64,000 nucleotides of DNA from positions 4,092,001 to 4,156,000 of the forward strand of contig NZ_FMIC01000002.1 in the NCBI RefSeq assembly GCF_900091625.1, in the 5' to 3' direction. Of this stretch, positions 60,156 to 64,000 are shown in pieces. Under the pieces are notes generated by a model. The model was given only the letters and a program-made list of their open reading frames with translations. It was not told the DNA's origin and made no database searches. A program made the position numbers and the translations under genes. The DNA is from Micromonospora peucetia (GTDB lineage: Bacteria > Actinomycetota > Actinomycetes > Mycobacteriales > Micromonosporaceae). Numbering within the stretch: the first letter of the stretch is position 1; every line of letters begins with the position of its first letter.

Positions 60156-60728
60156 TCACCGGCGGCGGACGGCCTCCTCGACCAGATCGAGCACCGGGCC
60201 GAGGTCGCCGGCGGGGCGGCCCATCGCCAGGTGTAGCACCAGGCCGTCGTAGGCGAGTTCGAGGAACTGGGCCAGCACGTCGATGGGTACGTCCTCGCGG
60301 AGCACGCCCGCCTCCCGCTGCCGGGCCAGCCGGTCCCGGGTCGCCTCGGCGATGGCGGCGGCCCGCTCCGCCCACCGCTTGGCGAACGCCGGGTCGGTCC
60401 GCAGCCGCCGGGACACCTCCAGCTGGCTGCCGAGCCAGCCGGTGGTGTCGGGGGAGACCGCGCCAGCCAGCAGGTCCCGCATGACCTGGACCAGGCCGTT
60501 GCGGGCCACCGTCTCCACCATGGCCGCGGCGTCGTCCTCGGCGACCGCCAGGAAGAGGGAGTCCTTGTCGCGGAAGTGGTGGAAGATCGCACCCCGGGAC
60601 AGTCGGGTGGCCTCTTCGAGCCTGCGTACGGTGGCGCCCTCGTAGCCGTGCCGGGCGAAACACGCCCGCGCGGCGGCGAGGATCTCCTGCCGGCGCGCGT
60701 CGAGCTGGTCCTGGCTTACTCTGGGCAC
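60156..60728 (-). CDS. TetR-family regulator, AcnR-like
   Basis: The 190-residue product starts MPRVSQDQLDARRQEILAAA and has a TetR HTH (GYEGATVRRLEEATRLSRGA, then FHHFRDKDSLF). The N-terminus and RRLEEA-SRGAIFHHFRDKD phrasing match actinobacterial AcnR, which represses aconitase. No aconitase gene lies next to it here. It is 99 bp upstream of the membrane-protein/MNIO operon on the same strand and divergent from the carbon-nitrogen hydrolase. GTG start, with CACGAT 6 nt upstream as a weak leaderless signal. Confidence 0.88.
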   Translation of the reverse strand: MPRVSQDQLDARRQEILAAARACFARHGYEGATVRRLEEATRLSRGAIFHHFRDKDSLFLAVAEDDAAAMVETVARNGLVQVMRDLLAGAVSPDTTGWLGSQLEVSRRLRTDPAFAKRWAERAAAIAEATRDRLARQREAGVLREDVPIDVLAQFLELAYDGLVLHLAMGRPAGDLGPVLDLVEEAVRRR

Positions 60729-60760
60729 GGGTCGATCGTGTCAGCTCACCCCTGACCATG

Positions 60761-60785
60761 CAAACCGTACGTACGGCTTGGTTTG
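60761..60785. promoter_or_regulatory. Candidate TetR operator in the divergent spacer
   Basis: The 12-bp perfect palindrome CCGTACGTACGG (60765-60776) lies within a wider inverted pair CAAACC...GGTTTG (60761-60766, 60780-60785). It sits between the divergent TetR and hydrolase genes, where autoregulatory operators normally lie. Binding is inferred. Confidence 0.55.
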
Positions 60786-60822
60786 GCCAGACGCATGATC
60801 ATCTACTTCACGCGCCCCCGGT

Positions 60823-60828
60823 TAGGAT
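60823..60828 (+). promoter_or_regulatory. -10 hexamer TAGGAT for leaderless carbon-nitrogen hydrolase gene
   Basis: TAGGAT is followed by 6 nt (CAGCCG) and the GTG at 60835. Confidence 0.5.
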
Positions 60829-60834
60829 CAGCCG

Positions 60835-61704
60835 GTGACGCCACTCCCCACCGCCGTCGCGGTCCCCGCCGCACCGCTGACCGTCGCGGCCGTGCAGGCC
60901 GAGCCCGTCCCCGGCGACGTGGCCGGCAACGCGGCGAGCGCCGCCCTGCTGGTCCGCCGGGCCACGGAGCGGGGTGCCAGGGTGACCGTGTTGCCCGAGC
61001 TCTTCCTGCCGGCGTACCACCTGCCGACACTCGCCGCCGATCCGGCCGGCACCGACGTCGCGGCCGACCTCGCTGCGGGGGTCGACGACCCGCGGCTGGA
61101 CCCGCTGCGCGAGGCGGCCCGCGACGGCGGCGGCGCCGTGGTGGTCGGCGCGGCCGTCCGGCACCCCGACGGCCGGCGGACGATCTCCGCCCTGCTGGTC
61201 GACCGCAGCGGCGAAGTCCGCGTCGGGTACGACAAGCAGCAGCTGTGGAGCGGCGAGCGGGAGCTGTTCGTCGCCGGTGACCGGGGCAGCACCCTGCTCG
61301 TCGACGACTGGCGGCTCGGGCTCGGCATCTGCTACGACGGGTGCTTCCCGGAGCACGGCCGGGCGGCGGCGGCCGACGGGGCGCACGGGTACCTCTGCCC
61401 GAGCGGCTACCTGGCAGGCTCGGAGCACCGCCGTGACCTCTACTACGCCGCCCGCGCGCTGGACAACACGATGTACGTGGTGTTCGCCAACCTCGTCGGC
61501 GGCGCCGACCCGTGGCGGTTCAACGGCGGGGCGGCGGTCTACGACCCGGAGGGCCGGGCACTGGCCCGGGGCGCGGACATCGGTGAGGCCGTGCTGGTCG
61601 TCGCGCTCGCCCCGGAGACCCTGGCGGCGACCCGGGCGGCCCACTGCATGCTGCTCGACCGCCTGCCCGACCAGGGGCGCACCCGGTCGGCGCTGCCAGC
61701 CTGA
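60835..61704 (+). CDS. Carbon-nitrogen hydrolase (nitrilase superfamily)
   Basis: The 289-residue product shows the Glu-Lys-Cys triad: Glu in VLPELFLPAY, Lys in GYDKQQLWSGE and Cys in GICYDGCFPE. It should hydrolyse an amide or carbamoyl bond, as in omega-amidases, N-carbamoylputrescine amidases or beta-ureidopropionases; the substrate is unresolved. GTG start with a predicted leaderless promoter. It is divergent from the TetR gene and may be its target. Confidence 0.9.
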   Translation: MTPLPTAVAVPAAPLTVAAVQAEPVPGDVAGNAASAALLVRRATERGARVTVLPELFLPAYHLPTLAADPAGTDVAADLAAGVDDPRLDPLREAARDGGGAVVVGAAVRHPDGRRTISALLVDRSGEVRVGYDKQQLWSGERELFVAGDRGSTLLVDDWRLGLGICYDGCFPEHGRAAAADGAHGYLCPSGYLAGSEHRRDLYYAARALDNTMYVVFANLVGGADPWRFNGGAAVYDPEGRALARGADIGEAVLVVALAPETLAATRAAHCMLLDRLPDQGRTRSALPA

Positions 61705-61753
61705 CGGGCGCCGAGAGGGGGCTCGGCACTGTTGGCGGGCGGTCACGGTCCCG

Positions 61754-61759
61754 TAGGGT
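61754..61759 (+). promoter_or_regulatory. -10 hexamer TAGGGT for leaderless HAD gene
   Basis: TAGGGT is followed by 6 nt and the GTG at 61766. Confidence 0.45.
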
Positions 61760-61765
61760 GCCTGA

Positions 61766-62410
61766 GTGGCGCTGCTCCTGCTGGACCTGGACAACACGCT
61801 GCTCGACCGGGCCGGTCCGTTTCGCGCCTGGGGGGAGCGTTTCCTGGCTGGTATCGGCGCGCCGCCGGCCGACATCGACTGGCTGTTGTCGATCGACGCC
61901 GACGGGCTGACCGACCGGTGGGACGTGGCCGACGCCGTGCGTGACCGGTACGGGCTGCGGGTCCCGTCCATCGACCTGGTCGAGGAACTGCACGACGGCG
62001 TGGTGGCGAACATCCGGCTCGATCCGCTGGTCGCCTGCGCGCTGCGGATCGCCGACGAGGCCGGCTGGACCCCCGTGGTGGTCAGCAACGGCGGGGCTCG
62101 GCAGCAGGAGGCCATGATCCGGCGTACCGGGCTGGACCGCGTCGTCGCCGACTGGGTGATCTCCGAGGAGGCCGGCGTCAGCAAGCCCAATCCGAGGATC
62201 TTCGCGCTGGCCGCCCGGCGGGCACGACTGCCCCTGCGCGGAGCCTGGGTGATCGGCGACGGCCCGGAGGTGGACATCGGGGGCGCCGCCGCAGTGGGCC
62301 TGCCCAGCGTCTGGTTGCACCGGGGACGGAGCTGGGTCGACAGCCGGTTCGCGCCCACCCGCACGGTGGACGGCGTGATCGCCGCCGTCGCGGCGGTGCT
62401 CGCCGCCTGA
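61766..62410 (+). CDS. HAD-family hydrolase (phosphatase)
   Basis: The 214-residue product has the HAD motifs I LLDLDNTLLDRAG (nucleophile Asp), II VVVSNGG, III SKPNPRIFALAARRA and IV IGDGPEVDIGGA. It has a small alpha-helical cap, as in phosphoglycolate-phosphatase-like enzymes. It should be a Mg2+-dependent phosphatase of unknown substrate. The last codons GCGGTGCTCGCCGCCTGA are the first copy of the tandem array that follows. Confidence 0.9.
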   Translation: MALLLLDLDNTLLDRAGPFRAWGERFLAGIGAPPADIDWLLSIDADGLTDRWDVADAVRDRYGLRVPSIDLVEELHDGVVANIRLDPLVACALRIADEAGWTPVVVSNGGARQQEAMIRRTGLDRVVADWVISEEAGVSKPNPRIFALAARRARLPLRGAWVIGDGPEVDIGGAAAVGLPSVWLHRGRSWVDSRFAPTRTVDGVIAAVAAVLAA

Positions 62411-62578
62411 GCGGGCGGTGCTCGCCGCCTGAGCGGGCGGTGCTCGCCGCCTGAGCGGGCGGTGCTCGCCGCCTGAGCGGGCGGTGCTCGCCGCCTGAGC
62501 GGGCGGTGCTCGCCGCCTGAGCGGGCGGTGCTCGCCGCCTGAGCGGGCGGTGCTCGCCGCCTGAGCGGGCGGTGCTCG
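62393..62578. repeat. 22-bp tandem repeat array (about 8.5 copies)
   Basis: The unit GCGGTGCTCGCCGCCTGAGC plus GG is repeated perfectly eight times (62393-62568), with a ninth truncated copy of 10 bp. Copy 1 forms the 3' end and stop codon of the HAD gene, so the array arose by amplification of a gene end. Each unit contains a GGCG/CGCC mini-hairpin. On the minus strand all three frames are open through it. There are no variable spacers, so it is not a CRISPR. The remaining ~200 bp before the kinase gene hold nothing recognisable. Confidence 0.95.
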
Positions 62579-62777
62579 TCGGTCGAACTGGGCGGCGGCC
62601 GGAGGAGGGGTGGTGGGCGTAATTCGGTTGACCCGGTCGGCGTCGGCCGGTGAGCATGGTCGGCGCATCGTGCACCCGGGCCCGCGCCCGGTCGAGGAAG
62701 AGGGGGTCGGTCATGGCCGTCTTCGCAGGGCACTTCCACCTGCCTCCACCAGCCTCGATCAAGGGATCACCACCGCA

Positions 62778-63713
62778 GTGCGCGATCATGACCTTCCGGC
62801 GCCCGAGCGCCGTACCCGCGGCAAACGCCGCTTCGACGACGACGAACAGCACTTCCTGAAGCGCGGGCGGGCAGCCGAACCCGCCCCCGCCGACCCCGAC
62901 GTCGAGCCGGACCCCGACACGGGGGAGCGCTGGTCCTCCTGGGACGACGCCGTGCACGGCCCGCAGCCCCACCCGGACTGGCTGGTCACCGAACTGGCCG
63001 CCAAGGACACCGAACTGGGCGTGCTCAAGACCGGCAAGGAGGCGGACGTCCACCTGGTCCGTCGGGCGGTGCCCGGCACCGACCGGTCCTGCCTGCTGGC
63101 GGTCAAGCGGTACCGCGACGCCCAGCACCGGCTCTTCCACCGTGACGCCGGCTACCTGGAGGGACGCCGGGTCCGCCGGTCCAGGGAGAACAGGGCGATG
63201 GCCGGCCGCACCTCCTTCGGCCGGCAGATGATCGCCGGGCAGTGGGCGGCGGCCGAGTTCGCCGCGCTGGCCCGGCTCTGGGAGGTCGGCGCCCGGTACG
63301 GCACGATCACCGTTCCCTACCCGGTGCAGGTGCGCGGCACCGAGCTGATGCTGGAGTTCCTCGGCGACCAGGAGGAGGGGCTGGCCGCGCCCCGGCTGGC
63401 CCAACTGCGGCCGGAGTCCCGGGAGCTGCGCGAACTGTGGGGGCAGCTCGTCGACGCCCTCGTGGTGCTCGCCCGCGCCGGCCTCGCGCACGGCGACCTG
63501 TCGCCGTACAACCTCTTGGTGCACGCGGGGCGGCTGGTGCTGATCGACCTGCCGCAGGTGGTCGACGTGGTGGCCAACCCGCAGGGGCCGGAGTTCCTGG
63601 CCCGCGACGTCCGGGTGGTCGCCACCTGGTTCGCGGCCCGGGGCCTGCCCGCGGCGGACGCCGACCCGGCCGTGCTGACCGCGCTGCTGCTCCGGGAGGC
63701 GGGGATCCGCTGA
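62778..63713 (+). CDS. RIO-like serine kinase
   Basis: The 311-residue product has an N-terminal basic region (RTRGKRRFDDDEQHFLKRG) and a RIO1-like kinase fold: P-loop-like LKTGKEADVHLVRR, Lys in LLAVKRYRD, catalytic loop GLAHGDLSPYNLLVHAG and metal-binding LVLIDLPQVVDVV. RIO kinases act in ribosome maturation in archaea and eukaryotes; the bacterial role is unclear. Several in-frame GTG codons exist from 62610 on. The GTG at 62778 (VRDHDLPAPERR) is chosen because upstream residues look random; AAGGGA lies 11 nt before it. Confidence 0.85.
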   Translation: MRDHDLPAPERRTRGKRRFDDDEQHFLKRGRAAEPAPADPDVEPDPDTGERWSSWDDAVHGPQPHPDWLVTELAAKDTELGVLKTGKEADVHLVRRAVPGTDRSCLLAVKRYRDAQHRLFHRDAGYLEGRRVRRSRENRAMAGRTSFGRQMIAGQWAAAEFAALARLWEVGARYGTITVPYPVQVRGTELMLEFLGDQEEGLAAPRLAQLRPESRELRELWGQLVDALVVLARAGLAHGDLSPYNLLVHAGRLVLIDLPQVVDVVANPQGPEFLARDVRVVATWFAARGLPAADADPAVLTALLLREAGIR

Positions 63714-63720
63714 CCGCGAC

Positions 63721-63753
63721 GTCCCGGGCGGCCAGGCACCGGCCGCCCGGGAC
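63721..63753. terminator. Bidirectional terminator hairpin
   Basis: Perfect 13-bp arms (63721-63733, 63741-63753) with an AGGCACC loop lie between the convergent kinase and DUF2630 stops. Confidence 0.75.
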
Positions 63754-63758
63754 CCGGG

Positions 63759-64000
63759 TCACTGCAGGTAGCGCTCGACCTCCGGTTTGGGACGCGTCCC
63801 CTGGGCGTCCGGGTCGCCGTGGGCCTGCCGGGCGGCCCGCCGCCGGCGCAGCAGGTCCCAGCACTGGTCGAGGGACTCCTCCAGCGCGCGCAGCCGGGTG
63901 CGGGCGTCGTCGTCGGTGCCCGACTCGCCGGCCTGCGCGTCGGCACGCAACCGGTGCTCCTCGTCGACCAGCTCGGAGATCCGGTTCAGGATGGTCGTGT
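63759..64000 (-). CDS. DUF2630 family protein, partial (5' end outside window)
   Basis: The visible ~80 residues read ...TILNRISELVDEEHRLRADA and end ...GTRPKPEVERYLQ. They are charged, helical and probably a coiled coil, with ARTRLRALEESLDQCWDLLR in the middle. This is the pattern of the small actinobacterial DUF2630 family (about 80 residues), of unknown function. The start codon lies just beyond base 64000. Confidence 0.8.
   Translation of the reverse strand, partial: TTILNRISELVDEEHRLRADAQAGESGTDDDARTRLRALEESLDQCWDLLRRRRAARQAHGDPDAQGTRPKPEVERYLQ

Noticed and set aside
62393..62578. CRISPR array
   Set aside because: The units are contiguous with no variable spacers and no cas genes are nearby; it is a simple tandem repeat.
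60808..63524. Minus-strand frames through the 22-bp array encoding a 22-residue periodic peptide (PPAQAASTARSGGEHRP type)
   Set aside because: All three frames are open only because the repeat lacks stops on that strand; they run antisense to well-supported hydrolase, HAD and kinase genes and have no ribosome site.

Overview
The window is GC-rich (codons end mostly in G or C) and reads as a chromosomal segment of an actinomycete of the Micromonosporaceae, most likely Micromonospora or a close relative. The basis is gene content: WhiA, RbpA, OpcA, an actinobacterial suf operon with SufR and SufU, an AcnR-type TetR regulator, an actinobacterial Vms1-like release factor, frequent GTG starts and many probably leaderless promoters. 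I see no rRNA, tRNA, phage, insertion sequence or CRISPR array. Most of the window is vertically inherited core genome, with accessory stretches around 42-50 kb and 56-62 kb.

Layout. 0-10 kb: the end of an MFS transporter, a cold-shock protein, a methyltransferase, a DedA protein, a glyoxalase II-like hydrolase, a DinB/maleylpyruvate isomerase-like protein, RsgA, UvrA, a secreted Rieske lipoprotein and an MFS exporter. 10-22.6 kb: uvrC, then recQ (opposite strand) and an inositol monophosphatase-like gene, then rapZ-yvcK-whiA, then gap-pgk-tpiA-secG and rbpA. 22.6-31.2 kb, minus strand: a central-carbon cluster in transcription order tkt-tal-pgi-zwf-opcA-pgl (pentose phosphate pathway plus phosphoglucose isomerase). 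It converges on rbpA across a long perfect hairpin. 31.4-35 kb: ctaB and ctaA for heme O/A synthesis flank a small unknown protein and an ATP-grasp enzyme. 35-42 kb: the complete Fe-S assembly operon sufR-sufB-sufD-Rieske ferredoxin-sufC-sufS-sufU-sufT.

42-50.4 kb: an acVLRF1-type peptidyl-tRNA hydrolase, two tandem HTH-TPR regulators, and a secreted-enzyme neighbourhood. In the latter an intradiol dioxygenase and a streptogrisin-like protease carry nearly the same C-terminal chitin/cellulose-binding module and flank an AraC regulator. A membrane-anchored zinc peptidase follows. 50.5-57.7 kb: an ABC-F ATPase with a possible leader micro-ORF, a CadD-type transporter, a small HTH protein, a crotonase, an ABC exporter, a uracil-DNA glycosylase and an unusual SDR.

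57.8-60.1 kb holds the most interesting locus. It is a translationally coupled three-gene operon: a TIGR04222-type membrane protein ending in a Gly/Cys tail, a DUF692/MNIO iron oxidase, and a small SCO6045-like partner protein. Its layout resembles a ribosomally made, post-translationally modified peptide system in which the substrate is the tail of a membrane protein. It sits just downstream of an AcnR-like TetR gene. 60.8-64 kb: a carbon-nitrogen hydrolase, a HAD phosphatase whose 3' end has been amplified into a 22-bp tandem array, a RIO-like kinase and a truncated DUF2630 gene.

A recurring feature is a TANNNT hexamer placed 6 or 7 nt before the start codon at eleven or more genes, which predicts leaderless mRNAs and helped choose several starts. 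Convergent gene pairs are usually separated by strong perfect hairpins.
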